Below are positions 54,471 through 64,000 of a stretch of 64,000 nucleotides of DNA, piece by piece (within the stretch, counting starts at the first letter, position 1; the number at the start of each line of letters is the position of its first letter). Source of the stretch: Acholoe squamosa (lineage: Eukaryota; Annelida; Polychaeta; Phyllodocida; Polynoidae). Position numbers and translations under genes: made by a program. The notes under the pieces were generated by a model, which was not told the origin of the DNA, did not search any database, and saw only the letters and a list, made by a program, of their open reading frames with translations. The DNA lies in assembly GCA_949317995.1 (NCBI GenBank), contig OX439036.1, forward strand, positions 91,363,920-91,427,919, read 5' to 3'.

Positions 54471-56674
54471 TATATGTAGGTCTATGATGATGGATACTAC
54501 CGGTAACAAAGAAAACTTTGTTTTGAAAATTATTCTTATGAACTACTGTAGAGATGCCACTTCCCTCTTTCCAGGCATCATACTGCCTTCCAGCAGGAAA
54601 AGGGGGAGGGGATAGGATTTTTTTCAAATTATAGGAGATAAAAAAGCTTTTTGACCCTTTTGGGACGAGAAAGTTGGGAAAAGATTATAAGTGTGACGCT
54701 GTCACAGAAGGCTCAGGGTCTGCTACCTTATATCATATATCACATTTCCCATCCTTCCATACATACATAAAGGGATACTCTTGATATCCCATTCATTTCA
54801 CCTACACCCCAGGGAGGTCCCTGTGCCAATTAACACCTCCATAGTATGGATGCCTATCAGGGCCTGAAGAAGTAACCACTATTGCTTTGATGTCTACCAT
54901 ATCCAGTATGTAGCAACTCTCAGGACCTGAATAATTAGCCACTATGGTATGGAAGTTTACAATGCCCTGCCTGTATTTCAACAAACATGTTTTGTCCATA
55001 AAAGATATACAGACCATACAGGAAAGAAATTCCCAGAAGAGTGATGCCCAGAAAAGTGGTCTCAAGGGGAGTTTTACGGTAATACATGAAAACGGAGGAC
55101 AAAAACAGATGTCTTAAAACTGCTCTGAGACCCGGCTCTATAGGCTTAGAGAGAGCCCGAGCCAAATACGATTCGAAGAGCAATATTGGAGGCTTTACTA
55201 TGTTACCAAGTTTACCAAGAAAGAGCATTTGTATGCAGATCACGAGTTCTTTTTTGGGATGGAAGTCCTTACTTTTAAAATTTCACTGAAAAATAGGAGT
55301 ACCGTAATGGGAAAAAAGTATGATGCCTGTAAAGTTTTGGAGGAACTCTCCTCCCCCACGTTTTATTTTTCTGTTTTAAAGTTTGAACATTGACGTCATT
55401 TAAAATACACCTGTAGTGTACCGCTAGATAGAATTGGGGAGCAGACATGATAAAACCCTGGATAATAATTATCCTGGCCTTTTCAAAATTACTAATTCTT
55501 TACTGTAATATTTACAGAAATTTCCCATAAAACATTGAGTAAATGACCGGGGTAGGATGAATGAAAATTTAAGTGATCAGTCAGTGGCATCTGTGAAAGG
55601 AGTAGCACCCCACAGTGTCGAGAATTTACTAAATTTAGTGCCGTAGTTATGAAAGCATTAGCCTACTGAATACAGCAAATCCATAGTGACAGTGACGAGC
55701 TCTTACAAATATAATGATAGTATTATCGCTACAGTGCATAGATACATGTAAATATGCTAACGGATAAATATAGATGGACGCTATATACACGTATAATTAG
55801 GCATGGATTACATTTATATGAGATATCAATAAGATTACCTTGTACTACAGTACTGTACCCTGCTTATAAGGCGACCACGTGTATAAGACACGCATAGGCT
55901 TTTCGAATTTGCCCTAATGAATTAAGACCTATTTTGTTCTACTAAATTGTATGTAATATAGGGTTATAAAGCGCAGCATCTAAGTATCAATAACAGTAAA
56001 TGATTTATAGTAATGTGGGCCACAGACAGACATAATTTACCCTCACCTTTTGGAACTAATTACAACTGAAAGAAAAAAAAAGCATAAACCAACACTTATA
56101 CGAAGGCATTATCTATTCCTATTTTTTTTTTTTTTTTTACCTAGACCTGTTTAAGACCTGTTTAAGGTGAAAAATACAAATCAAAGATCAAAGCAGTCCT
56201 GCTGCAATATCACAGGTTGAAAGATGACCGACATAATCTCCCCCAAATTAGATCCTTGAGGGGGCTAGTCGATGCTAGTATATACCAGTACCATAGTACT
56301 CCATGTATGGACGCACTGTTACTAGAACCCAGAAAGGCGCACCTGGGTATTGATTGTCACCACTTAATATTATTCTAATGTAATAAGGTGCAACCCGAGT
56401 TAAAACACATTCTATCAGGTATACCTGGGGTTCATTGCACCTACAAGCAGCACGTTAATAGCGGTTTAACCTGATGCTGGATTCCATGGATATCTTGTCT
56501 TCTATCCCAGTCCACACATGATATTTTGATTTAACAACACTCAGTTGACTAGCAATCTCTCCTAGGTATGTATCTCCGCACTCATTTGTCCATCTGTTCC
56601 CATTGGGCGAGGCGGCATAAGTAGTATTACTGCTATTATTTCCTAATGTTGTGCATAGTAGAGTATTGCTTTAA
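54471..56674. other. Intergenic stretch, no gene seen
   Basis: No supported gene between the repeat cluster and the 3' end of the minus-strand nucleotidyltransferase gene. There is a long T-run near 56122. Confidence 0.4.
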
Positions 56675-59600
56675 TCAGCGTTGTGATGCGGTCCATCCGC
56701 GGAGCCCCATAAGCCAGTCTGTGAGGTAGGACAGGTCCGCGTTCTCAGGGAGGCGCCTTGTTCTCTCCGCTAGTCGACGACGCAATGTCTTGACCTGGGC
56801 CCCTGCACGTTCATACAGCTTGTCTCTACTCAGTTCTCCCTGTAAAGTAAACAATGTATCATTTAACCATTTTAAATTTAAGGGATGAGGGCCCGCCTTT
56901 TCTCTCAAGGAGAAAGAGGGTGCCTCATCTTGCCATAAATCATATTTTCTTCCTTCCCCATTTTTTAAGTGAAGTGCATTTGATATGATGTGCCAACATC
57001 TATTTACCTCTAGCGGGCCTCGCCGTATGCTCATGATGAAGTCCTTGACGTCCCCTGAGCAGCGCACAGGCGGAGCACGTCCCTCCAACATTGCCTCTAC
57101 ACTCCAAATTTTGTGAAATATCTGATAAAAGATATATCAATTATTATATGTAAGAATGTAGACATTTCACAATACCATGAAACAAATATATGTATACATG
57201 CACTGAATAATGTGATACATAGGCTGAAAGTGATGCACAAATCATCAAATCCCAGATTTGGCAATGAGTTAAGTGGTGATTTGTTATTCCTAAGCAAAAA
57301 CAAAACCTTTAGGCATTAAGGTCACTATTTTAGGTAGTCCATATGCAGTTACAGATGTAAGGGTTAAACTTGGACAGTATAGCTTAAACTTACCTGGTAG
57401 AACAGTTTCTTCTCACGCGGTGTGCCAGCATGTTTAGCATTGTGGATGGTGTACATGTTATTGGATATAAGGCCCAGGTACTGCTGGATCACGTGTTCAG
57501 TCACAAACAGTTCACGGTTAGAACACAGCTCCTACATGAACAAAAAGTGAAATTAAAAAAAACTACCTTTACAACATGAATTTAATCCATATATAATACC
57601 ACCCATGAATTTCCACCATCCCCCCCTCCCCCCCCCAAAAAAAAAAAACAACCCATAAAATGAATAACTAGAATCTAGATAAAATCATTAAAAGACAATT
57701 GGATTGAACCCCATGCATAGAAAAGCTCTTTACTCTTTAAGGAAAATACATTGGGCCTCTCTTGTACCGGGGTAGGTCAAATCCTGTTTAGAGAGGAGCC
57801 TGTGGGTCAATGTGAATGCATGGAATTTGGAGTCGGACAAAAGAAGATGATGCACCATTCTATCATCAAAAACTGACATCTCTCTCACAACAATGTTTTC
57901 CTACGATACCAATAAACTCATTTCCCAATATTGTCCGACACTGGACTTTCGTATCATGGCTATTACAGTATGCGTGTATGTTCAGTAAGGATAAACAAAA
58001 ATTCAAGCTTAATTCATGATTTATATTCTTACCTTCCAAGCCTCACTGGCGTATTCTGCTTCTCCAATGTACACAATCTGACAATGAAAAAGATACAGCG
58101 TAGTGTCAACATGTAGCGAGAAGAAGAACAGTACATTTTACCTTTTTTTTTTGCTTTTGAAGATAATGCGAAAGATCCTGACATATCTCTATCGAAATTT
58201 ATTACACATACTGTGAATCCTGGTGTATCTGGTTTATCTCGTATATTACGTCAGTATTTTATTACCAGACTTTCGATTAGATCCCTTTTACTCTTACATT
58301 TAAACATGGCAAGTGAGAGAACCCTTACTTCTGCTATGACCACGCTGCCCTTGAGTAGCATTTCAGCAAATAGTCGAGCCTCATACGCGCCATACTCTAT
58401 CTCCTTGTTAGGGCCCCGGTTCTCCTTACACTCAGAGATGGGCTTCACGCTGGACAACAGGTTCTGGGAGGAGTACAGCAAGTGTCAATATAAAGTCATC
58501 AGGTACTCTAAGCCTTATTTCTTGGTAGCTGGTAATGATAAGATATTACACTGCCGATTAAGGATCATAACCATTTCTTTTGAGAATCATATATCAGTAC
58601 ATGTTTCCTTTAGCAACCGTGTATTATATGAGTCAAATATTCACCGGCCCCCTCGATACGAGTTAGAAATATTACATAAACAATATAAAACATCTAACGA
58701 GAATGATTTGGTGTCTTTGTGTGTAATTTTGTGGGAGTGACTCATTGAGGATGCATTCGTGCATGCATCATAACGACTGAAGGATGTGTTGTATTAAAGC
58801 ATTATGCACTGCATAAAGGATTAAAGCATGATGCGGCCAATATAAGGATTATACGCTCATCAAAGAGTTAAAAACACCCTACCTCAGTGGGTTCAGTATA
58901 GATGACCAGATAGTCTATGTCGCTGTCCGGTGTGTGTAGGTCATACAGGAAGCTCCCAGCCCGGATTACCATCACAATGTTCTCTGGCACTAACTTGGCC
59001 ACCGGGCCACCAACCCGCTGCATGAGAGCTACCAGCTTGTCACGCTCACTCTCCGGGAGACCTAGGGTATAAGTCTATAGGGTTAAACATAACATGTAAC
59101 AAGTATATACAAGTATATAAAAGTATTTCCACCGGGCCACCGACCCGCTGCATGATAGCTACCAGGTTGTCACACTCACTCTTTGGGAGACCTAGGATAT
59201 AAGTATACAGGGTTAAACGTAACAAGTACCGTAATCTCCCGCGTAGAAGACGTGGTGCGTGTAGAAGACGCTCCCCAAACTCACGGTAGGCTGGTTCGCG
59301 TAGAAGACGCATCCAACCCCTCTGAATCAATTTGTAAAAAAAAAACCGTACAAGACGCCCCCCCAACTCAGCAGGGGGGGGGGGGGTTCGCGTATAAGAC
59401 GCACCCCCCACCCCCCCAAAAAAATTTAAAAGAAATGTTAAGTCTATGCTGTCGTCGGCCCATGCGTTCCCTCGGGTGTCCTCTACACCCCGGCCAGCCA
59501 TGCCGCTTTGTCTATAGTGTCAACCTGTTGAGTCTATGCTGTCGTCGGCCCATGCGTCCCTACACCCCGGCAGGCGTGCGGACCATTCCCCGGTCTGCCG

Positions 59601-60566
59601 CGGTGCAGGCGCTATGAGTTCAAGCTGTCACCGGCACACGGTCGGCGTCAAACCCGCCGAGCGCCCGCCGACACCTCCCTGTCTGCCGCGGTGCAGGCTC
59701 TATGAGTTCAAGCTGTCATCGGCACACGGTCGGCGTCAAACCCGCCGAGCAAATCTACACCGACCGGTCTGCCGCGGTGCAGGCTATATGAGTTCAAGCT
59801 GTCATCGGCACACGGTCGGCGTCAAACCCGCCGAGCAAATCTACACCGACCGGTCTGCCGCGGTGCAGGCTCTATGAGTTCAAGCTGTCATCGGCGCATT
59901 TTCCCAAATGAGCTGTTGGAAAACCCCGCGTATAAGACGCACCGCCAAATTGAAGAAATCCTATAAGACGCACAAGGCATTTGTTTGGCGTAGAGGACGC
60001 GTCTTCTATGCGGGAGATTACGGTACATACAAGTATATAAAAGTATTTCGACTGGGTCACCAACCCGCTGCATGAGAGCTACCAGCTTGTCAAGCTCACT
60101 CACCGGGACACCTAGGATATAAGTATACAGGGTTCAGCATGACGTGTAACAAGAGAAATGAAGTGTGTTGTCTCACCCGAGATGTATCGTAAATAGATTT
60201 GATATTTCATTGATGCCAAAAAAGCAGAAATCCCACAATTCTATTCAACTTACTCAGGAGGTTTGCAAATATATATACTTGTAACATAAACTGAACATTG
60301 ACTCTTGGCTAGAAAGCATTAGCGATAAAAGTACCAGGGTCCATTATGTGGTATTGTATTCCATTATTCATACAAGAAACAGACTAACCTGGGTTGGCCA
60401 CAGGCACACAATCACCAGCCCGTAAACGGAGCAGCCATTGTCCGACCGCACGGTCTATGTCAGACATAGGGGTGAAGTGGATTCCTTTCATCATTGTGTC
60501 CACCTTGGACTTGGCCTCAAGCAACAAATCAAACAAGTCCTCCTTGGTTGAACCGTCTGCTTCATG
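56675..60566 (-). CDS. RlaP/YcgL-type nucleotidyltransferase gene, seven 3' coding exons
   Basis: Minus-strand exons, 5' to 3': 60389-60566, 58883-59061, 58329-58463, 58033-58077, 57394-57531, 57008-57121, 56675-56839 (stop at 56675). All phases agree. The second listed exon carries the nucleotidyltransferase core RAGSFLYDLHTPDSDIDYLV: a GS pair, then DxD. This matches the predicted nucleotidyltransferase family that includes RlaP (PF10127-type). Later exons hold the helical C-terminal region (EYGAYEARLF, YLGLISNNMYTIHNAKH, LPENADLSYLTDWL). The first exon seen starts with HEADGSTKEDLFDLLLEAKS in phase 0, so at least one 5' exon with the start codon lies to the right or outside the window. The family's substrate is not established. 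Confidence 0.7.
59229..60023. mobile_element. 795-bp non-autonomous TA-flanked transposon
   Basis: Ends CCGTAATCTCCCGCGTAGAA and, inverted, CGGGAGATTACGG, with TA at 59227-59228 and 60024-60025. It contains several CGCGTAGAAGACGC-type internal repeats and a block of about four 86-bp tandem units (59595-59900). The same termini bound the pogo-like element at 62569-63954, so this is probably a derivative of that family. It sits in an intron of the nucleotidyltransferase gene, between duplicated exon copies. Confidence 0.75.
59595..59900. repeat. 86-bp tandem repeat within the 795-bp element
   Basis: About four units, period 86-88 bp, beginning CTGCCGCGGTGCAGGC and containing GAGTTCAAGCTGTCATCGGC. 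Related units occur in the element at 62569-63954 (about 62815-63040). Confidence 0.75.
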
Positions 60567-61308
60567 CTGAAAACAAAAACAATCAACTGTCCAATATTGG
60601 GCTGATTTTACCTCCACTAATAGTACTTAAAATATTAGCAGAGTTAATGTGATTTCCAGACATTAAGTCCTTTCTTTTCTGTTTTGGGCAGGTATTTAAA
60701 AGCTGTGTTTCCAAACAGCTAGACAAGGATTTATATGTTGCTTGCCACACACAGCAGTGACCACATGATTATATGGATGACTGACTCTATGAAATGAATA
60801 ATTGAATCTAAGGAGGGGGTGAGGGGGAAACCGCTACCGGGGCTTCATTCCCCTACTCGTCTCGAGGACAGCAAGTGTTCTTTTGTTTGCCTGGTCCTTT
60901 AGGTAAGGCCAGACACACCACGCCCTTTGATCACTCAGATATGGTTCACTGAGGGGAATCCCATGACAAAAGATAAGCATGTAGGCCCAGGCACATGCAT
61001 GTGTGCACCAGCTGTCCACATGCTCACCCCAAGCCACAAGAAACCGCGAGTTTGTCACCTTTATGAATCTGGTATGCCCACTGTTAGAATGGGAGGAGAG
61101 TTTCTCCCTCGTGGACTCCCAATGAAGTTATTCTGCTCCTTCATGTCATCTCATGAAGGTCCCCACTTCACAGGAGGAGCAATATTGAGTTTTTGGATAT
61201 ACCATACTGAGACAGATTGTTCATTCTAAAATAATTTATCAAGCAGTTATATTTTTCAACTATATTGGAAGGGGGGGGGAGGTAGGAGAGTGTCTCAAAG
61301 TACAATAC
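60567..61308. other. Stretch without an identified gene
   Basis: This may contain upstream intron of the minus-strand nucleotidyltransferase gene. No further exon of that gene was recognised here. Confidence 0.3.
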
Positions 61309-61834
61309 CTAAAGGAGCCAAAGGAAAACACACCCCACCAAATCAAACTACTGGCTACACCCTTGGATCCCACACAGCGTAAAAGGACCAACCCTAACAA
61401 ACCCTACTCTGGCACCCCTAAAAGGCCTACTAAAAACTTCAGCATCCTCAAAGGTACTAACAACAACACTTTTAAGTCGAAGGAGTTCCTCTCCAGCAGT
61501 GATGATAGGGATGACGAACCAACTCCCAAAAAGAAAAAAAAAACGCCCTCACCCAGTTCTTCTGACAGCAGCAGCACTGACTCAAATGAACCTGGGTCCC
61601 CCAAACCAACCACAAGTGACTCCAGGCCAAAATCCATTGTGATCCCCAACAACAAAATTGTAACATGCCAGCTACCACTCGAGATTTATTTGAGATAGAT
61701 CTCAATGTCTCTGACACTGACGATGACGAGCCCAAGAAAAAGGATAGCAAAGAGCCCACCCTGCCATCGGAACCAACAAAACTCTACAACTCCACCTGGC
61801 TCTGCACCCTATTGTTCCTACTGTAGGTTTATTT
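61309..61834 (+). pseudogene. Ser/Lys/Pro-rich coding fragment, frameshifted
   Basis: An open frame to 61698 encodes low-complexity sequence (SSSDDRDDEPTPKKKK and Ser/Asp stretches). A second frame from about 61675 to 61834 continues with acidic residues (DLFEIDLNVSDTDDDEPKKK). No start codon, splice signal or known family is evident. It is probably the relic of a gene or transposon ORF. Confidence 0.3.
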
Positions 61835-61863
61835 CCATATTCTACAGTTTGGGCGCCAACAGG

Positions 61864-62000
61864 AGGTTTTATGAATTAGGTCAGTTCTTGCAGGAGATTT
61901 TGTGAATTGGGTCAGGTCTGGGAGGAGGTTTTGTGAATTGGGTCAGGTCTGGGAGGAGGTTTTGTGAAATAGGCCAAGCGTAGCAGGAGGTTTTCTGAAT
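61864..62000. repeat. 33-bp tandem repeat
   Basis: About four units with the core GGAGGTTTTGTGAATTGGGT, increasingly degenerate towards the right. Confidence 0.6.
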
Positions 62001-62041
62001 AAGGTCATTTTTGAACAGCAGATGTAATTCTTGGGAAAATT

Positions 62042-62122
62042 CTGTCCCATATGGGATTCGTACCCACGCACCAGACAGCTCTGGGATCCTGAGTCTCATG
62101 GGCTAACCATTACACAATGAGT
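62042..62122 (-). repeat. tRNA-like sequence 1 (SINE head or tRNA pseudogene)
   Basis: On the minus strand an A-box-like TGTGTAATGGTTAG is followed about 40 bp later by a B-box-like GGGTACGAATCCC. This is the internal RNA polymerase III promoter of tRNA genes. The arms do not form a clean cloverleaf, so a tRNA-derived SINE is more likely than a functional tRNA. Confidence 0.5.
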
Positions 62123-62233
62123 CCTCAGCTGATACTGTGGGGGTTAGAACATCTACTGAAGGGCAATATGCTACTTCTATGACTGAGTAATCAATTATAG
62201 ATAAACAGGGTGATTTCACTTTGAAAGTTTGAC

Positions 62234-62304
62234 TGGTCAATCTAGTGTAGTGGTTAAGGCCTGGGACTAGAAATCTAGAGCACCCAGATTCAAACCCCTG
62301 GTGT
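62234..62304 (+). repeat. tRNA-like sequence 2
   Basis: Plus strand: A-box-like TAGTGTAGTGGTTAAGG and B-box-like GATTCAAACCCC, spaced as in tRNA. It is probably a tRNA-derived repeat. Confidence 0.5.
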
Positions 62305-62468
62305 TGTTTTGTTATATTCTCGGTTGACCACCGTCATTTTTGCAACAAATTCTAAAAATAATGTATTATAAAGAACATCCTCTGATTGCCAAAATGATAA
62401 AGGGGGGCTTCAGGGGGGCCTTTTACAAAGTCTCCTTTTACCTTGTATGTGTAATTTAAAAACACTTT

Positions 62469-62538
62469 CCCCATGCAGCCTTGAACCCACATTCTGTGAT
62501 TCAAAGTCAGACATGCTAACCATTATACTATTGCGACT
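62469..62538 (-). repeat. tRNA-like sequence 3, tRNA-Gln-like
   Basis: Minus strand: AGTATAATGGTTAGCATG, then CTGACTTTGAATCACAG, then GTGGGTTCAAGGC. The middle part resembles the anticodon arm of tRNA-Gln (TTG). The acceptor stem is not well paired, so it is probably a pseudogene or SINE head. Confidence 0.5.
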
Positions 62539-63049
62539 GCTGGTGATTGTAGAATGGAACACCATATACTGTAATCTCCCGCGTAGAAGGTGCAGCTCGC
62601 GTAGAAGGCGTACCCCCAACTCAGAGAAGGTTGGTTCGCGTAGAAGGTGCACATACCTCTTCTGGATCGATTTTTGGAGAAAACCCGCGTAGAAGGCGCC
62701 CCCCCAACTCACAGGGGGGCTGTTTCGTGTAGAAGGCGCCCCCTCCCCCCCCTTATTGTAATGATACACCCCCTCCCCCTCCCTCAAGCCGAGTGCCTGT
62801 ACACCGACCGGGCTGCCGAGCTGCTGGCTCTATGAGTTCAAGCTGTCATCAGCACACGGTTGGCGTAATGCCCGCCGAGCGCCTGTACACCGACCGGGCT
62901 GCCGCGCTGCTGGCTCTATGAGTTCAAGCTGTCATCGGCACACGGTCGGCGTAATGCCCGCCGAGCGCATTGACACCTACTGGTCTGCTGCGGTGCTGGC
63001 TCTAAGAGTTCAAGCTGTCATCGGCGCACGGTCGGCTTAAGGCAGTGAG

Positions 63050-63140
63050 TCGTTCAGGTAAGACATTGAGACGTTCAGGTAACACTTTGAGACGTTCAGG
63101 TAAGACTGTGAGTCGTTCAGGTAAGATGTGAGGCGTTCAG
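63050..63140. repeat. 27-bp tandem repeat (GTTCAGGTAAGA core)
   Basis: About four units with the core GACGTTCAGGTAAGACTTTG, upstream of the TATA box of the pogo-like element. Confidence 0.6.
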
Positions 63141-63176
63141 AGGGGCCTGGAGGTGGTGGGGGGGGGGGGTTGGCAC

Positions 63177-63184
63177 TATAAATA
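63177..63184 (+). promoter_or_regulatory. TATA box of the pogo-like element
   Basis: TATAAATA lies 73-80 bp upstream of the ATG at 63257, in the right position for a core promoter of the HTH exon. Confidence 0.55.
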
Positions 63185-63256
63185 CAAGATACAAGCTACA
63201 ATCACACTACAACCAGTTACTTCCACTCTACAACCAGCTACAACTACTGAATCATC

Positions 63257-63388
63257 ATGCCACCCAAGAGGATGAAGCACAGCATCCAGTTAAAACTGAA
63301 TGCCATCAAGATGGCCGAGGAGGTCTCCAACCAGAAGTTGGCTGACCACTTTGGGGTCAATGAGTCAATGGTCCGGAAGTGGAGAAAG
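63257..63388 (+). CDS. First exon of a pogo/CENP-B-like HTH protein (truncated)
   Basis: ATG 63257 opens 44 codons ending at a GTAAAA donor (63389). The product begins MPPKRMKHSIQLKLNAIKMA and contains LADHFGVNESMVRKWRK, a helix-turn-helix of the CENP-B N-terminal/pogo type that binds the transposon ends. No downstream exon with the second HTH or the DDE catalytic core was seen before the right end of the element, so the transposase is incomplete. Confidence 0.6.
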
Positions 63389-63436
63389 GTAAAAACTCTT
63401 GAAATGTTAATTTTTGGCATAAATAGACATTTTTGT

Positions 63437-63560
63437 AATTTTCTATGATTTATTGGCACAATTTCATGATTAATTGACATTTTTGTAATTTTTCTATGAT
63501 TTATTGGCACAATTTCATGATTAATTGACATTTTTGTAATTTTTTTTTAGATTCATTGGC
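63437..63560. repeat. About 50-bp tandem repeat
   Basis: Two to three units with the core TTTATTGGCACAATTTCATG inside the pogo-like element, downstream of the HTH exon. Confidence 0.6.
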
Positions 63561-64000
63561 ACAACGTCTTGATTAATGGACAATTCAGTTATTTATTGGC
63601 ACAGTGCTGGTAAATCAAGACTAATTACGTACTTCAGTCCATTAATAAGGGTATTGTGGCAATAAAAACTGAATTTTTTATTTTTTTTTTAATTTTTAAA
63701 TTTTTTTTTATTGCCCCAAAGTACACAACTATACATGTTATGAACTCATAGTTAATATTAGATTGATATATAAAGGTTAGCCATTGATTTTGGGGTGTTT
63801 TCCTTGGCCACATCAATCAGTCTCCCAAGTGAAAAGTCAGAAAAACCTGTGTATGAGGCGCACCCCAAACTCAAGGCAATGCCCCTCCCGCGTATAAGAC
63901 CTAGCAGCATTTTGTTTGGCGTAGAAGACACGCCTTCTACGCGGGAGATTACGGTATTTATCATAGCTTTGTATAACAGCCAGTGTAGAAGATTCAAATC

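Larger units (their letters stand above)
58999..60155. repeat. Triplication of the 5' end of a nucleotidyltransferase exon
   Basis: A unit of about 125-130 bp contains the first third of exon 58883-59061, its splice acceptor and adjoining intron. It occurs at 58999-59130, again at 59131-59226, and a third time at about 60048-60155 beyond the inserted 795-bp element. The two extra copies keep an acceptor-like AG but lack the nucleotidyltransferase core, so they are pseudo-exons. They have diverged by substitutions. Confidence 0.7.
62569..63954. mobile_element. Pogo-like (TA-flanked) transposon with HTH-encoding exon
   Basis: Ends TGTAATCTCCCGCGTAGAAG-like at the left and CTTCTACGCGGGAGATTACGG at 63934-63954, flanked by TA at 62567-62568 and 63955-63956. 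It is 1386 bp. The ends match those of the 795-bp element at 59229-60023. Inside lie tandem units related to the 86-bp repeat, a TATA box, and a first exon encoding an HTH of CENP-B/pogo type. No DDE domain remains, so the copy is internally deleted or the class is non-autonomous. Confidence 0.7.

Noticed and set aside
59046..59877. Several open frames of 100-150 codons within the 795-bp element
   Set aside because: They derive from the tandem and inverted repeats. No domain is visible and the two strands look equally open.
59595..63040. CRISPR array
   Set aside because: The regularly spaced 86-bp repeats have no unique spacers and lie inside eukaryotic transposons.

Overview
The window is eukaryotic nuclear DNA, most likely from an invertebrate animal. 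It has spliced genes with GT-AG introns, many small inverted-repeat (MITE-like) elements with TA or TTAA target duplications, tRNA-derived repeats, and long G/C homopolymer runs. I cannot name the species.

Region 1 (1-4.67 kb): a two-exon gene of unknown function (773-1734) followed by repeat-rich DNA, including interleaved direct repeats, G/C-run foldbacks and a TTAA-flanked MITE. Region 2 (4674-15189): a complete-looking two-gene PIF/Harbinger DNA transposon about 10.5 kb long. It has matching terminal inverted repeats, a five-exon DDE transposase on + and a ten-exon Myb/SANT-like partner gene on -. Both genes start among clusters of an ACATACGGA-type motif. Region 3 (15.2-19.6 kb): three 3'-terminal exons of a repeat-containing gene, a duplicated block of about 490 bp, and a second TTAA-flanked MITE.

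Region 4 (about 21.1-40.2 kb) is the most notable part. It is an AT-rich, densely packed, one-strand gene block that is an endogenous Polinton/Maverick (adintovirus-like) element. It encodes a protein-primed family B DNA polymerase, a retroviral-type integrase, an FtsK/HerA-like packaging ATPase, an adenain-like protease, a hexon-like major capsid protein, a penton-like (PY) protein and several small virion-type proteins. It also carries accessory genes: a tandem death-domain protein, a duplicated RING-like pair, a PC4-like DNA-binding protein and several proteins I do not recognise. The ATPase, major capsid, penton-like and death-domain genes are open. The polymerase (two frame breaks and a missing internal segment) and the integrase (frame break at the third catalytic residue) are damaged. 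Many smaller breaks lie in A-runs, so part of the damage may be sequencing error. I could not find long terminal inverted repeats.

Region 5 (41.2-64 kb): ordinary host DNA. It holds a two-exon repeat protein (41224-42801), a five-exon XK-related membrane protein (44415-49477), and the 3' seven coding exons of a minus-strand RlaP/YcgL-type nucleotidyltransferase (56675-60566). These are separated by many MITEs. At the right end are three tRNA-like sequences and a pogo-like transposon whose termini also bound a 795-bp non-autonomous copy inside the nucleotidyltransferase gene.
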